Shown piece by piece: positions 46,039 to 56,023 of a stretch of 64,000 bases of DNA. The notes beneath the pieces were generated by a model. It saw nothing but the letters and a program-made list of their open reading frames with translations, searched no databases and was not told where the DNA came from. The stretch's first letter is position 1. The number at the start of each line of letters is the position of its first letter. Source of the DNA: Oryzisolibacter propanilivorax (GTDB taxonomy: Bacteria > Pseudomonadota > Gammaproteobacteria > Burkholderiales > Burkholderiaceae_C); the NCBI RefSeq assembly GCF_900103645.1, contig NZ_FNHP01000007.1, positions 92,938-156,937 on the forward strand, given 5' to 3'. The position numbers were made by a program, and so were the translations under genes.

Positions 46039-46052
46039 TCCTGCCGGGCGGA

Positions 46053-46490
46053 TCAGCGCTCGGCGCCAGCGCGCTCGCCGCGCTCCGAACGCTCGCCACG
46101 GTCGGAACGCTCACCACGCTCGCCGGCGGCGGCGGCTTCGGCTTGGCTGGCCTTGCGGGCTTCCTCGCGCTCGACGGTCTTCATCATCGAGGACGGGCCG
46201 GTGTCGGCCTGCTTGCGCTGTACCGTCAGGTGGCGCAGCACGGCGTCGTTGAACTTGAAGGCGTGCTCCAGCTCGGCCATCACGGCCTGATCGGCCTCGA
46301 TGTTCAGGCACAGGTAGTGGGCCTTGGCGAGCTTGTTGATCAGGTAGGCCAGCTGGCGGCGGCCCCAGTCTTCCACGCGGTGGATCTGGCCACCGCCGGC
46401 GGTGATCATGCCCTTGTAGCGCTCGAGCATGGCGGGGACCTGCTCGCTTTGATCCGGGTGGATCAACAAGATGATTTCGTAGTGACGCAT
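46053..46490 (-). CDS. rpsF: 30S ribosomal protein S6 with repetitive tail
   Basis: A 145-residue S6, first gene of the operon. The core ([60 protein letters not shown]) is normal. The last 35 residues are Ala/Glu/Arg/Gly-rich with repeated GER(S/G) units ([19 protein letters not shown]), unlike the glutamate tail added by RimK in E. coli. The ATG at 46490 is preferred over an upstream in-frame start two codons earlier. A TATAAT lies about 90 bases upstream. Confidence 0.96.
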   Translation of the reverse strand: MRHYEIILLIHPDQSEQVPAMLERYKGMITAGGGQIHRVEDWGRRQLAYLINKLAKAHYLCLNIEADQAVMAELEHAFKFNDAVLRHLTVQRKQADTGPSSMMKTVEREEARKASQAEAAAAGERGERSDRGERSERGERAGAER

Positions 46491-46579
46491 GCACACTCCT
46501 TTTGGATGAAGCCACCTGCCGCGTCAGCCGAAAGAGCAGACCCCTTCCAGGCAAGCAGTATGGCAAGGCAAAACGCGCG

Positions 46580-46585
46580 ATTATA
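46580..46585 (-). promoter_or_regulatory. -10 box of the rpsF operon promoter
   Basis: TATAAT on the minus strand (46585-46580), 90 bases before the rpsF ATG, is a consensus -10. The -35 is not clear. It should drive rpsF-priB-rpsR-rplI. The rest of 46491-46700 shows no gene. Confidence 0.6.
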
Positions 46586-46693
46586 TGACGCCCTGCCCGG
46601 CCTTGTACACTGCCCGCCGCATGAAGGCCTGCGGCGCGTGGGTTGCTGCCGCCGTGCGTGGCAGCGCGCCCGCACCTGTGTCAGTGCCCGGCG

Positions 46694-46722
46694 CTTGAAA
46701 ACCGCGCCGCCCGCACCCACCT
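46694..46722 (+). promoter_or_regulatory. Sigma-32-like heat-shock promoter of grpE
   Basis: CTTGAAA (46694-46700) is the perfect sigma-32 -35. After 14 bases, ACCCACCT (46715-46722) matches 6 of 8 positions of CCCCATNT. Transcription would begin near 46729, some 35 bases before grpE. The spacing equals that of the clpB promoter. Heat-shock control is inferred. Confidence 0.6.
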
Positions 46723-46765
46723 CCCGCCGCATACCCTTGTGTTCAACCCTTCCTACAACATGCAC

Positions 46766-47302
46766 ATGTCCGATCAGCCCCAAACCAACCCTGCTCCCGA
46801 AGAACTCGAGGCCGCGATGGCCACCAACGCCGCCGACGAGCTGGCGCGCGTGCAAGGCGAACTGGCGGAGCTGAAGGCCAAGAGCGCCGACCTGGCCGAC
46901 CAGTACCTGCGTGCCAAGGCCGAAGCCGAGAACGCCCGCCGCCGCGCCGACGACGAGGTCGCCAAGGCGCGTAAGTTCGGCATCGAGAGCTTTGCCGAAA
47001 GCCTGCTGCCGGTGTGCGACAGCCTGGACGCTGCGCTGGCCATCGAGAGCGCCACCGCCGAGCAGCTGCGCGAGGGCTCGGATGCCACGCGCCGCCAGCT
47101 GATCAGCGCGCTCGAGCGCAACAAGGTGGTCGTGGTCAATCCCGAGCCTGGCACCAGGTTCGACCCGCACCAGCACCAGGCGATCAGCATGGTGCCGGCC
47201 GAGCAGGAAGCCAACACCATCGTCGGCGTGCTGCAAAAGGGCTATCTGATCTTCGACCGGGTACTGCGCCCGGCGCTGGTGACGGTGGCCGCGCCCAAGT
47301 AA
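46766..47302 (+). CDS. grpE: Nucleotide exchange factor GrpE
   Basis: GrpE (178 residues) releases ADP from DnaK. It has an acidic start ([18 protein letters not shown]), a long coiled coil ([20 protein letters not shown]) and the beta domain with the family [14 protein letters not shown] at the C-terminus. An ATG two codons earlier (46760) is an alternative. dnaK follows after 138 bases with its own sigma-32-like promoter. Confidence 0.96.
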   Translation: MSDQPQTNPAPEELEAAMATNAADELARVQGELAELKAKSADLADQYLRAKAEAENARRRADDEVAKARKFGIESFAESLLPVCDSLDAALAIESATAEQLREGSDATRRQLISALERNKVVVVNPEPGTRFDPHQHQAISMVPAEQEANTIVGVLQKGYLIFDRVLRPALVTVAAPK

Positions 47303-47356
47303 GGCTGCGCGGATAAGCGCGCCTGGCGGATTTCAGGGATTTCCCGTGCCCTGCCG

Positions 47357-47384
47357 CTTGAAGACCGGCGCCTTAACCACATGT
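47357..47384 (+). promoter_or_regulatory. Sigma-32-like heat-shock promoter of dnaK
   Basis: CTTGAAG (47357-47363) matches the -35 at 6 of 7; after 13 bases CCACATGT (47377-47384) matches 7 of 8 positions of the -10 CCCCATNT. Transcription would begin near 47391, 50 bases before the dnaK ATG. This is the best match of the three chaperone promoters in the window. It gives dnaK a source of transcription separate from grpE. Confidence 0.75.
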
Positions 47385-47440
47385 AACCACTGGTCCGAAC
47401 ATTCCCCCTTCATTCCTAATACAGACAGCGGAGAGAGAAC

Positions 47441-49414
47441 ATGGCAAAAATCATCGGTATCGACCTGGGCACCACCAACAGCTGCGTGGCCATCATGGAA
47501 GGCAACACCACGCGCGTGATCGAGAACAGCGAAGGTGCGCGTACCACGCCGTCCATCGTCGCCTACCAGGACGACGGCGAGATCCTCGTCGGCGCTTCTG
47601 CCAAGCGCCAGGCGGTCACCAACCCCAAGAACACCATCTACGCTGCCAAGCGCCTGATCGGCCGCAAGTTCGACGAAAAGGAAGTACAAAAGGACATCGA
47701 CCTGATGCCCTACCAGATCGTCAAGGCCGACAACGGCGACGCCTGGGTGCAGGTGCGCGACCAGAAGCTGGCCGCGCCGCAGATCAGCGCCGAGGTGCTG
47801 CGCAAGATGAAGAAGACCGCCGAGGACTATCTTGGCGAGCCCGTGACCGAGGCTGTCATCACCGTGCCCGCGTACTTCAACGATGCCCAGCGCCAGGCGA
47901 CCAAGGACGCCGGCCGCATCGCCGGTCTGGACGTCAAGCGCATCATCAACGAGCCCACCGCCGCGGCCTTGGCCTTTGGCCTGGACAAGCAGGACAAGGC
48001 GGATCGCAAGATTGCCGTGTATGACCTGGGCGGCGGCACGTTCGACGTGTCGATCATCGAGATCGCCGATGTCGATGGCGAGAAGCAGTTCGAGGTGCTG
48101 GCCACCAACGGCGACACCTTCCTGGGCGGCGAGGACTTCGACCAGCGCATCATCGACTACATCATCACCGAGTTCAAAAAGGACCAGGGCGTCGATCTGT
48201 CCAAGGACGTGCTGGCCCTGCAGCGCCTGAAGGAAGCCGCCGAGAAGGCCAAGATCGAGCTGTCCAACAGCGCGCAGACCGACATCAACCTGCCCTACAT
48301 CACCGCCGATGCCTCGGGTCCGAAACACCTGAACATCAAGCTCACTCGCGCCAAGCTGGAGAGCCTGGTGGACGACCTGATCGAGCGCACGCTGGCGCCC
48401 TGCCGCACCGCCATCAAGGATGCGGGCATCAGCGTGTCCGACATCAACGACGTGATCCTGGTCGGCGGCATGAGCCGTATGCCCAAGGTGCAGGAGAAGG
48501 TGAAGGAGTTCTTCGGCAAGGAGCCGCGCAAGGACGTGAATCCGGACGAGGCCGTCGCCGTGGGCGCCGCTATCCAAGGCCAAGTGCTGTCGGGCGACCG
48601 CAAGGACGTGCTGCTGCTGGACGTCACCCCGCTGTCGCTGGGCATCGAGACCCTGGGCGGCGTGATGACCAAGATGATCGCCAAGAACACGACCATCCCG
48701 ACCAAGTTTGCGCAGACCTTCTCCACCGCCGAGGACAACCAGCCGGCCGTGACCATCAAGGTCTACCAGGGCGAGCGCGAGATCGCCACCGCCAACAAGC
48801 TGCTGGGCGAGTTCAATCTGGAGGGCATTGCCCCGGCCTCGCGCGGCACGCCACAGATCGAAGTGACCTTCGACATCGACGCCAACGGCATCCTGCACGT
48901 CGGCGCCAAGGACAAGGGCACGGGCAAGGAGAACAAGATCACCATCAAGGCGAACTCCGGCCTGTCCGAGGACGAGATCCAGAAGATGGTCAAGGATGCC
49001 GAGCTGAACGCCGCTGACGACAAGAAGAAGCTGGAACTGGTGCAGGCGCGCAACCAAGGCGAGGCGGCGGTGCATTCGGTGACCAAGAGCCTTTCCGAGC
49101 ACGGCGACAAGCTGGAGGCCGGCGAGAAGGAAAAGATCGAGGCCGCCGTCAAGGAGCTGGAGGACGCGCTCAAGGGCGAGGACAAGGCCGCCATCGACGA
49201 CAAGACCACCGCGCTGATGAACGCCAGCCAGAAGCTGGGCGAGAAGGTCTATGCCGATGCGCAGGCCGCCGCCCAGGGCGCAGCCGGTGACGCTGGCGCC
49301 GCGCAGGGCGCCGCAGGCAGCGCATCTGCCGGCGGCGGCCAGTCTTCCGCCTCGCGTGGCGGCGATGACGACAATGTCGTCGATGCCGAAGTCAAGGAAG
49401 TCAAGAAGGACTGA
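47441..49414 (+). CDS. dnaK: Molecular chaperone DnaK (Hsp70)
   Basis: A 657-residue Hsp70. The ATPase domain has [19 protein letters not shown] at the N-terminus, [20 protein letters not shown] near residue 145 and [17 protein letters not shown] near residue 195; the peptide-binding domain starts near residue 390 ([15 protein letters not shown]). The lid ends in a Gly/Ala-rich tail with the acidic [22 protein letters not shown] lies before the ATG at 47441. dnaJ follows after 152 bases containing a strong hairpin. Confidence 0.99.
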   Translation: MAKIIGIDLGTTNSCVAIMEGNTTRVIENSEGARTTPSIVAYQDDGEILVGASAKRQAVTNPKNTIYAAKRLIGRKFDEKEVQKDIDLMPYQIVKADNGDAWVQVRDQKLAAPQISAEVLRKMKKTAEDYLGEPVTEAVITVPAYFNDAQRQATKDAGRIAGLDVKRIINEPTAAALAFGLDKQDKADRKIAVYDLGGGTFDVSIIEIADVDGEKQFEVLATNGDTFLGGEDFDQRIIDYIITEFKKDQGVDLSKDVLALQRLKEAAEKAKIELSNSAQTDINLPYITADASGPKHLNIKLTRAKLESLVDDLIERTLAPCRTAIKDAGISVSDINDVILVGGMSRMPKVQEKVKEFFGKEPRKDVNPDEAVAVGAAIQGQVLSGDRKDVLLLDVTPLSLGIETLGGVMTKMIAKNTTIPTKFAQTFSTAEDNQPAVTIKVYQGEREIATANKLLGEFNLEGIAPASRGTPQIEVTFDIDANGILHVGAKDKGTGKENKITIKANSGLSEDEIQKMVKDAELNAADDKKKLELVQARNQGEAAVHSVTKSLSEHGDKLEAGEKEKIEAAVKELEDALKGEDKAAIDDKTTALMNASQKLGEKVYADAQAAAQGAAGDAGAAQGAAGSASAGGGQSSASRGGDDDNVVDAEVKEVKKD

Positions 49415-49460
49415 CCTTTTTCTCCGGCGCGCCGTTCAGGCGCCGCAGGCGCATGCCACC

Positions 49461-49510
49461 CGCCGCCGCGCCAGCCCCCGCCGTCACCGGCGCGGGCTGG
49501 CGCGGCGGCG
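49461..49510 (+). promoter_or_regulatory. Very stable hairpin between dnaK and dnaJ
   Basis: The left arm CGCCGCCGCGCCAGCCC (49461-49477) is perfectly complementary to GGGCTGGCGCGGCGGCG (49494-49510). Inside, CGCCG pairs with CGGCG around a TCAC loop after one C-C mismatch, so about 22 pairs form. No T-run follows, so it is not a classical terminator. It starts 46 bases after the dnaK stop and ends 56 before dnaJ. It may protect the dnaK 3' end or attenuate dnaJ; this is inferred. Confidence 0.7.
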
Positions 49511-49566
49511 CCACATGCCGGCCGGCGTACATCGGTATGCACCTATTGGGTTGAAGTCACTACACC

Positions 49567-50700
49567 ATGTCCAAACGCGATTACTACGAAGTGCTGGGTG
49601 TTCCCAAGAACGCCTCGGACGACGAGCTGAAGAAGGCCTACCGCAAGTTGGCCATGAAGCACCACCCCGACCGCAACCAGGGGGATGCCGCCAAGAAGGC
49701 CGAGGAAGCTTTCAAGGAAGCCAAGGAAGCCTACGAGATCCTGTCGGAGCCGCAAAAGCGCGCAGCCTACGACCAGTTCGGCCATGCCGGCGTGGACCCA
49801 AACATGCGCGGCGGCATGGGCGGCGAAGGCTTCGGCGGCTTTGCCGAGGCCTTCGGTGACATCTTCGGCGACATGTTCGGCGGCCAGCGCGGCGGCGCGC
49901 GCGGCGGGCGGCAGGTGTACCGCGGCAGCGACCTGTCTTATGCCATGGACATCTCGCTGGAGGAAGCCGCCAACGGCAAGGAGGCGCAGATCCGCATTCC
50001 CAGCTGGGAGAGCTGCGAGACCTGCCACGGCTCGGGCGCCAAGCCGGGCACCAGCGCCAAGACCTGCGGCACCTGCCAGGGTGCCGGCGCGGTGCAGATG
50101 CGCCAGGGCTTCTTCAGCGTGCAGCAGACCTGCCCGCAGTGCCGCGGCACGGGCAAGATCATTCCCGAGCCCTGCACCACCTGCCATGGGCAGGGCAAAG
50201 TCAAGAAGCAAAAGACGCTGGAGGTGAAGATCCCCGCCGGCATCGACGATGGCATGCGCATCCGCTCCACCGGCAACGGCGAGCCCGGCACCAATGGCGG
50301 ACCGCCCGGCGACCTCTACATCGAAATCCGCATCAGGAAGCACGACATCTTCGAGCGCGACGGCGACGACCTGCACTGCGAGGTGCCGGTCAGTTTCACC
50401 ACCGCCGCGCTGGGCGGCGAGATCGAGGTGCCGACGCTGCAGGGCAAGGCCGCCATCGACATCCCCGAGGGCACCCAGGCCGGCAAGCAGTTCCGCCTGC
50501 GCGGCAAAGGCATCAAGGGCGTGCGGTCCAGCTACCCCGGCGACCTGTACTGCCACATCGTGGTCGAGACGCCGGTGAAGCTGACCGAGTACCAGCGCAA
50601 GATCCTCAAGGAGTTCGACGAGTCGCTGAAAAAAGGCGGCGCCAAGCACTCACCCTCGACCGACAGCTGGACCGATAAGCTCAAGAGCTTCTTCAGCTGA
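49567..50700 (+). CDS. dnaJ: Chaperone DnaJ (Hsp40, type I)
   Basis: A 377-residue DnaJ. The J domain has [20 protein letters not shown] with MKHHPDRN at the HPD loop. A Gly/Phe-rich segment ([19 protein letters not shown]) follows, then four CxxCxGxG zinc-finger repeats ([36 protein letters not shown]) between residues 155 and 220, then the substrate-binding C-terminal domains. It stimulates DnaK ATPase. It lies 152 bases after dnaK. Confidence 0.98.
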   Translation: MSKRDYYEVLGVPKNASDDELKKAYRKLAMKHHPDRNQGDAAKKAEEAFKEAKEAYEILSEPQKRAAYDQFGHAGVDPNMRGGMGGEGFGGFAEAFGDIFGDMFGGQRGGARGGRQVYRGSDLSYAMDISLEEAANGKEAQIRIPSWESCETCHGSGAKPGTSAKTCGTCQGAGAVQMRQGFFSVQQTCPQCRGTGKIIPEPCTTCHGQGKVKKQKTLEVKIPAGIDDGMRIRSTGNGEPGTNGGPPGDLYIEIRIRKHDIFERDGDDLHCEVPVSFTTAALGGEIEVPTLQGKAAIDIPEGTQAGKQFRLRGKGIKGVRSSYPGDLYCHIVVETPVKLTEYQRKILKEFDESLKKGGAKHSPSTDSWTDKLKSFFS

Positions 50701-50733
50701 CGCGGGCGCCTGGCCTGCCCTGCCCGGCTCCCA

Positions 50734-50769
50734 GCCCTGCCGCCAGCGGCCCTGGCGCGGGGCTTTTTT
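50734..50769 (+). terminator. Probable terminator of the dnaJ transcript
   Basis: The imperfect stem GCCCTGCCGCCAG with CTGGCGCGGGGC is followed by TTTTTT, starting about 33 bases past the dnaJ stop. The next gene's ATG is only 17 bases on. Confidence 0.7.
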
Positions 50770-50786
50770 CTTTCCGTCCCTGCGCC

Positions 50787-51113
50787 ATGGTGTTCCTGCT
50801 GCTGCTCCCCCTGGTCTTCGCCTTGGCGCTGCGGCGCCTGGTCGGCATTGCGCGGCAGATGGCGCGCGGCAGCCTGCGGCTGGCGCAAGGGCGGCGCACG
50901 CTGCGGGGCGTGGCGGCCGCCGCGGCCTACCTGGCGCTGCTGGGCTACAGCGCCGGCCTGGCGCTGGCCCTGGCGCATGCCGTGGTCGTGGCCGCCGATC
51001 GCACCGCCGCCTGGCTGGCGCTGGCCGGCTGGGTGCTGGGCTACCCGCTGGTGTACTTCTGCGCGGCCTGGGTGTTCTTTCACGCCTTCGAACGCCCGGG
51101 CGCGGGCCGCTGA
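50787..51113 (+). CDS. Hypothetical membrane protein
   Basis: A 108-residue protein with a hydrophobic N-terminus (MVFLLLLPLVFALALRRLVG), a basic stretch (QMARGSLRLAQGRRTLRG) and two or three more hydrophobic segments (YLALLGYSAGLALALAHAVV; LAGWVLGYPLVYFCAAWVFF). I do not recognise a family. It begins 17 bases after the dnaJ terminator and may be read through at a low level. Confidence 0.6.
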   Translation: MVFLLLLPLVFALALRRLVGIARQMARGSLRLAQGRRTLRGVAAAAAYLALLGYSAGLALALAHAVVVAADRTAAWLALAGWVLGYPLVYFCAAWVFFHAFERPGAGR

Positions 51114-51216
51114 CAACGCTGCCAGGGCAGGGCCCTCCTGCCCCGGGCCGGCCCCGTTGCCGCACCGGCGCGCCGGCGCTACGCTGGCCGGCCCCGCTGC
51201 CCCTTCGGAAGGCGCC

Positions 51217-52284
51217 ATGCCCCTGCCCTCGCCCATTCACCGTGCCGCCGCGCACGCCACACGCATGGCAGCGGGCGCGCTGGCGCTGCTGCTCGCCGCC
51301 TGCGCAGCGCCACAGCCGTCGCCGCTGGTACTCACCAACACCCTGGGCATGCAGTTCGTGCTGATCCCCGCAGGCAGCTTCTGGATGGGCAGCGACGAGC
51401 GCCCCGACGCCCTGGTGCGCGACTACCCCGGCCTGGAGCGCGCCCGCTTCACCGCCCTGGCCGACGAGGCGCCGCGCCACCGGGTGCGCATCACCCGCGC
51501 CTTCTGGCTGGGCCGGCACGAGGTGACCGTGGGCCAGTTCCGCCGCTTTGTCGAGCAGTCGGGCCATGTGGCCGAGGCGGATGCCGACGGCACCGGCGGC
51601 TACGGCTTCAACCCGGTGTACGACCCGGCCACCAGCGCGCGCGGCGATGCCTTCGAGGGCCGCTCGCCGCGCTACTCCTGGCGCAACCCCGGCTTCGCAC
51701 AAGGGGACGACCACCCGGTGGTCAACGTGACCTGGAACGATGCGCAGGCCCTGGCCGCCTGGCTGAGCGCGCGCGAGGGCGTGCGCTACCGCCTGCCGAC
51801 CGAGGCCGAGTGGGAGTACGCCTGCCGCGCCGGCACCGAGACCCGCCACCCGCACGGCGACGACCCGGCCGGGCTGCTGGGCGCGGGCAACACGTTCGAT
51901 GCGGACAGCGCCGCGCACTGGCCGCACTGGCGCGCGCATGCGCTGGCCGGCCGCGACGGGTTTGCCTTCACCGCCCCGGTAGGCCGCTTCGCGCCCAACG
52001 CCTTCGGCCTGTACGACATGCTGGGCAACGCCTGGGAATGGACCGCCGACTGGTACGGCGAGACGGCCTATGCGCAATCGCCCGCGCAAGACCCCACCGG
52101 CCCGGCGCAGGGCCAGGTGCGCGTGCGCCGGGGCGGCTCGTGGCACACCTGGGCGCTGTATGCGCGCTGCGCGTTCCGCAACTGGAACACGCCGCAGACG
52201 CGCTACCCGCTGGTCGGTCTGCGGCTGGTGCGCGAGGCGCTGCCGGCCGATGCGGCAGCGGCGCCGCCGGGCAGCGCGCGCTGA
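51217..52284 (+). CDS. Formylglycine-generating-enzyme-like (SUMF1) lipoprotein
   Basis: A 355-residue protein with a lipoprotein signal (ALALLLAACAAP, lipid cysteine near residue 28) and an FGE-sulfatase domain from about residue 40: GMQFVLIPAGSFWMGSDERP, HEVTVGQFRRFVEQSG, YRLPTEAEWEYACRAGTE and DMLGNAWEWTADWY. In true sulfatase-activating FGE two cysteines form the copper site near the C-terminus; here RRGGSWHTWALYARCAFRN keeps only one. So it may bind substrate or a ligand without oxidising it, or act differently. No sulfatase gene is adjacent. Confidence 0.88.
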   Translation: MPLPSPIHRAAAHATRMAAGALALLLAACAAPQPSPLVLTNTLGMQFVLIPAGSFWMGSDERPDALVRDYPGLERARFTALADEAPRHRVRITRAFWLGRHEVTVGQFRRFVEQSGHVAEADADGTGGYGFNPVYDPATSARGDAFEGRSPRYSWRNPGFAQGDDHPVVNVTWNDAQALAAWLSAREGVRYRLPTEAEWEYACRAGTETRHPHGDDPAGLLGAGNTFDADSAAHWPHWRAHALAGRDGFAFTAPVGRFAPNAFGLYDMLGNAWEWTADWYGETAYAQSPAQDPTGPAQGQVRVRRGGSWHTWALYARCAFRNWNTPQTRYPLVGLRLVREALPADAAAAPPGSAR

Positions 52285-52349
52285 AGCCCGCACGCCAGGC
52301 CGTAGCCCTGCCGCCCGGCAGGGCGCCGCCCGGTCGTTCGCGCGCGGTG

Positions 52350-55300
52350 TCAGCCGCGCCAGGCGGCCACGCCGCCAGGCAGCGCCACGGCCTGCGCGCG
52401 GCCCAGGGCCTCCAGCGTCTGCAGCAGCAGGGGCAGGCCTTTCTTCCACGGCCCCCGGCCCTTGAAGCGCGCCTCCAGGTCGGCCAGGCGCAGCGGCGCG
52501 CCGCTGGCGGCCAGCACATCGGCCACGGCGCGCACCTGCTCGGGCAGGGACGCGGGCCAGGGCTGGGCGGCGGGCGCGGCCGGGGCGGCGGCGGGGTTTG
52601 GAGCCAAATCGGCCTCCAGCCCTTTGGATTCAACGGCCTCCAGCTCCTGATTCGATAGCGATTGCTGTGGGTTCTGGAAGTCCGGGCGCAGCCAGCGCAC
52701 CTGGCCGGCGGCCTCTTCGGCGGCGCGGCGCGCGTTCAGCTGCACCAGATGCGCCAGTACCTGCTGCGTGTCGGCAGCGGCCGGCAGGCCATAGGCGGCG
52801 AGCACGGCGGCGTCCAGCTCGTCGTGCAGCTCGCGCAGCACGCCGACCAGGCCCTGGGCGTGCAGCGCCTGCTCCTTCGGGTTCAGCGCCCGGCCCTCGC
52901 GCAGCGCGGCCAGCACGTTGTACAGGCCGGTCAGCGTCAGGCCGGCGTGGCCGGCGGCCAGCACCTGCTTGCGGTGCGCGTCGATCTGCCCGGCCAGGGC
53001 GGCGATGCGCTGGCGCAGGGCCTCGGTCAGGCCGGTGTCGTCGGCGGGGAAGGGGAAGGTTTCGAAGCAGCGGGATTTGCTATAGACGGGATCGTTCCCA
53101 ACACCCAGCCGACCACCAGTCGCCATTGCCCAATCCACATGCAGCTGGCTGGAAAGCACGCCTAACGAATAGGCGTCGTCCAGCGCGATGACTACCAGCT
53201 TGTGCTCCGGGCGGCTATTGCCAGCGATGAAACTAAACACGCGATGTTTCGCCGTCTCGACGGTGACAATTACCCGCTGCAAGCCGAGCGTTGCAGCGCG
53301 CAGTTGCTCATTACTGCGGCGAAAGAGCCACCAATTGGCGCGAACCTTGGGATCGGGGTTGACCTGCCGTTCAGGCCATACGGTGTCATGCAGCCTCTGC
53401 CAGACTTGCGGCGCGTCGCTGCGCAAACTCTCTGAACTGGCGCCGTGGGCGTCAATGACTGAGTAACCCCGAGGGATCCCAGTGATGTCCTTTCCGTTAA
53501 ACAACGGGAATATCCAAGGCGCGTTTTCTGGCCGAGCTACCAACGTCGCCACCTCTTCAGCGGTCAACACGAAACCCCGACCACCCAGTAGGTAACCTGT
53601 GTTTGACAAGCGCTGACTGGAGCGCAAGGGCAGTGCAGCAGCGACATTGGCGCCGATTTTCAGATCAGCGTGGATCGCACCCCGTTGAGCATTGAGATCA
53701 ACGGCCATCTCGCCGTGCTCTTGTGGCATTTCAGCACGTACCACTTGAAGCTCGCCCTCGTCACTCCCGGCAGCCAAAACGGTCATGGCAATGCGCACAG
53801 CAGCTCCGCCTTTGCCATCCACCCAAGGGTGATCGGCAATGGCCATTACCAAGTGTGTGCCCGCATCTAAAGCCGTTTGCACCACGCGCCGGTTGAAGAT
53901 CATCGTCACACTATTGGTGGTGATGAGGCCCATGCGCTGCGTGCGGCCCGCCGCCACCTGCGCGGCGGCGTGCTGCCACCAGTACATGACGAAGTCCGCG
54001 CTCTCGGGTACTTCGGGCCAAGCCCCGCGTAGCGCCTCGACATAGCCGTCGCCCAGGGCTTCGCGCATGCGCAGTTTTCCGATGAACGGCGGATTGCCCA
54101 CGATGTAATCCGCCTGCGGCCATGCCGCCTTGCGCGCGCCCGCATAGCGCCACTGCGGCACGCGCGCCGCCTCGTCGGGCACGGCCTGGCCGGTGACCGG
54201 GTGCGGCTTGAAGGTCTGCCCGTCCCAGCGGCTCAGGGGCTGGCCGGCGGCGTCCAGCGCGGGCTCGCGCGTGTCCCAGGCCAGCACGGCGTCGCGGCAC
54301 TCGATGTTGCCGTAGGCGTGCACCACCGGCTCGGCCACGCTGGCGCGGCCGCGGGCGCGGATGTGCCACTGCAGCCAGCCGATCCACAGCACCAGCTCGG
54401 CCAGCGCGGCGGCGCGCGCGTTCAGCTCGATGCCCAGCAGCTGCTGCAGCGTCACCGTCTCGCCCTCGAAGCCGAGCTGGTCCTGCGTCTGGCCGAGCTG
54501 CTGCAGCGCGTCCACCACCTCGCCCTCCAGGCGCTTCAAATGCTCCAGCGTCACGTACAGAAAATTCGCGCTGCCGCAGGCCGGGTCGAGCACGCGCACG
54601 CTGCACAGGTGGTGGTGGAAGGCCCGTAGCTCGGCGCGGGCCTGCTCCAGTTTGGTCTGCGCGGCCTTGCCCTGCAGCGCGGCGGCCTCGCGCGCCAGCA
54701 CCAGGGCGGCAGCGCGCGCGTCCTGCCAGCGGCGGCGCAGCGGCTCGATCACAGTGGGCAGCACCAGCCGCTCGACGTAGGCGCGCGGCGTGTAGTGCGC
54801 GCCCAGGGCGTGGCGCTCGGCGGGGTCGAGCGCGCGCTCCAGCAGCGTGCCGAAGATGGCCGGCTCGACCTGGCGCCAGTTGGCGCGCGCGGCCTCGATC
54901 AGCAGGTCCACCTGCTCGGGGGTGAGCAGCAGGCTGTAGCCGTCCTCGTCCGCGCCCTTGAACAGCTTGCCGTTGAAGTGCAGCACATGCTCGGACAGCA
55001 CGCCGCTGAAGCCGCCGCGGTCCATGTCGCACCACAGCGCGCGCAGCACGTCGCGCAGCCGGGCGGGATGATCGCGGTGCTTTTGCAGCAGGCCCTGGAA
55101 GCTGCCCTCGGGCAGCAGCTGCACGTCCTCGGCGAACATCGAGAACAGGCAGCGGGTCAGGTAGTTTGCTACTATTTCAGGAGCTGCATGCCTTTTGTTT
55201 ATATAGGCTTGAGGCCGATTTGACTCAAAACCCAGGCTGGCCTCCAGCGAGCGCGCCAGGCGCGCCAGCAGCGCCGCCACGGTGCGCGTGACCTCGGCGC

Positions 55301-55898
55301 TGATGAGCGCCGGGTTGAGCCGGTGCGGCTCCAGCCACACCTGGCGCAGCCGCTGGCGCACGCGCGCATCCCCCAGGTCGGCCAGCGCCAGGCGGTGGCT
55401 GCGCGCATCCGGGTACGGGGTGTAGGCGCCGCCGCTCTGGCTGAACTCGGCGTACAGCTCGATGACGTGGCCCACGTCCACCACCAGCACGAACGGCGGG
55501 CGCCCCTCGGCCACGGGCAGCGCGCGGGCGTAACCCATGGCCTGGCTGTGCGCGCGCAGCATGCCGTCGTCAAAACCTTTGGTATGGCCGGCGGCCCGCA
55601 GTTTCTTGGCCTCCAGCACGAAGCAGCCGCGCCGGTAGCAGTCGATGCGCCCGCTGCTGGTGCTGCCGTCGCCGTGCTGGAAGGTGACGGGGCGCTCGAA
55701 CATGTAGTCCTGCTCGGGCGTGGCGTGCGGGCGCGGCACGCCCAGCAGCTCGCACAGCTCGATCACGAAGCTTTGCGCCGTGGCCAGCTCGCTGGCGGCC
55801 ACGCCCTGCCAGCGGGCGATGAAGGCGTGGGCGGCGGCGTCCTCGGCGGGCCGGTCGGCATCAAGGCTGGCAGGGGTGGCGAGGCTGAAGTCGGTCAT
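52350..55898 (-). CDS. MmeI-like type II restriction-modification protein (nuclease-methyltransferase fusion, stand-alone)
   Basis: A 1182-residue fusion related to MmeI-type enzymes that cut and methylate with one polypeptide. Order: an N-terminal nuclease with [17 protein letters not shown] (Asp86, Glu96, Lys98); a helical spacer; a methyltransferase with [13 protein letters not shown] near residue 434 (SAM) and [10 protein letters not shown] near residue 600 (N6-adenine motif); a target-recognition region (about 700-930); and a C-terminal helical tail of 150 residues. There is no separate R or S gene nearby. DNA encoding residues about 655-946 has visibly lower GC than the rest, suggesting exchange of the recognition domain. 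Two family 1 repeats are translated in frame (residues about 222-245 and 1078-1100). Confidence 0.85.
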   Translation of the reverse strand: MTDFSLATPASLDADRPAEDAAAHAFIARWQGVAASELATAQSFVIELCELLGVPRPHATPEQDYMFERPVTFQHGDGSTSSGRIDCYRRGCFVLEAKKLRAAGHTKGFDDGMLRAHSQAMGYARALPVAEGRPPFVLVVDVGHVIELYAEFSQSGGAYTPYPDARSHRLALADLGDARVRQRLRQVWLEPHRLNPALISAEVTRTVAALLARLARSLEASLGFESNRPQAYINKRHAAPEIVANYLTRCLFSMFAEDVQLLPEGSFQGLLQKHRDHPARLRDVLRALWCDMDRGGFSGVLSEHVLHFNGKLFKGADEDGYSLLLTPEQVDLLIEAARANWRQVEPAIFGTLLERALDPAERHALGAHYTPRAYVERLVLPTVIEPLRRRWQDARAAALVLAREAAALQGKAAQTKLEQARAELRAFHHHLCSVRVLDPACGSANFLYVTLEHLKRLEGEVVDALQQLGQTQDQLGFEGETVTLQQLLGIELNARAAALAELVLWIGWLQWHIRARGRASVAEPVVHAYGNIECRDAVLAWDTREPALDAAGQPLSRWDGQTFKPHPVTGQAVPDEAARVPQWRYAGARKAAWPQADYIVGNPPFIGKLRMREALGDGYVEALRGAWPEVPESADFVMYWWQHAAAQVAAGRTQRMGLITTNSVTMIFNRRVVQTALDAGTHLVMAIADHPWVDGKGGAAVRIAMTVLAAGSDEGELQVVRAEMPQEHGEMAVDLNAQRGAIHADLKIGANVAAALPLRSSQRLSNTGYLLGGRGFVLTAEEVATLVARPENAPWIFPLFNGKDITGIPRGYSVIDAHGASSESLRSDAPQVWQRLHDTVWPERQVNPDPKVRANWWLFRRSNEQLRAATLGLQRVIVTVETAKHRVFSFIAGNSRPEHKLVVIALDDAYSLGVLSSQLHVDWAMATGGRLGVGNDPVYSKSRCFETFPFPADDTGLTEALRQRIAALAGQIDAHRKQVLAAGHAGLTLTGLYNVLAALREGRALNPKEQALHAQGLVGVLRELHDELDAAVLAAYGLPAAADTQQVLAHLVQLNARRAAEEAAGQVRWLRPDFQNPQQSLSNQELEAVESKGLEADLAPNPAAAPAAPAAQPWPASLPEQVRAVADVLAASGAPLRLADLEARFKGRGPWKKGLPLLLQTLEALGRAQAVALPGGVAAWRG
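52598..52663 (-). repeat. Family 1 repeat (copy I) in frame near the 3' end of the MmeI-like gene
   Basis: On the gene strand: GCTATCGAATCAGGAGCTGG, AGGCCGTTGAATCC, AAAGGGCTGGAGGCCG and ATTTGGCTCCAAAC. It is translated as [20 protein letters not shown] and P residues, joining the recognition part to the Ala/Pro-rich linker before the C-terminal tail. All blocks of the family are present. Confidence 0.7.
55163..55232 (+). repeat. Family 1 repeat (copy H) in frame inside the MmeI-like gene
   Basis: Plus strand: GCTACTATTTCAGGAGCTGC, ATGCCTTTTG, TATATAGGCTTGAGGCCG and ATTTGACTCAAAACC. The gene (minus strand) reads it as [19 protein letters not shown] between the nuclease spacer and [15 protein letters not shown]. 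The insertion is a multiple of three and has no stop. Family blocks match copies C, E, G and I closely. Confidence 0.75.
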
Positions 55899-56023
55899 GG
55901 GCGCGGGTGGGGACTGGACGGGGGCTGGCGGCGATTATGGGCAGGGGCGCGCACGGTGGGCGCTTCAGGCCGCCCGCGCATTCGTCCTGCGACACCAGCA
56001 CCACCCTGCCATGGCCCATTGCC

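Noticed and set aside
49461..49510. Rho-independent terminator between dnaK and dnaJ
   Set aside because: The stem is strong but no T-run follows on either strand, so I list it as a hairpin only.
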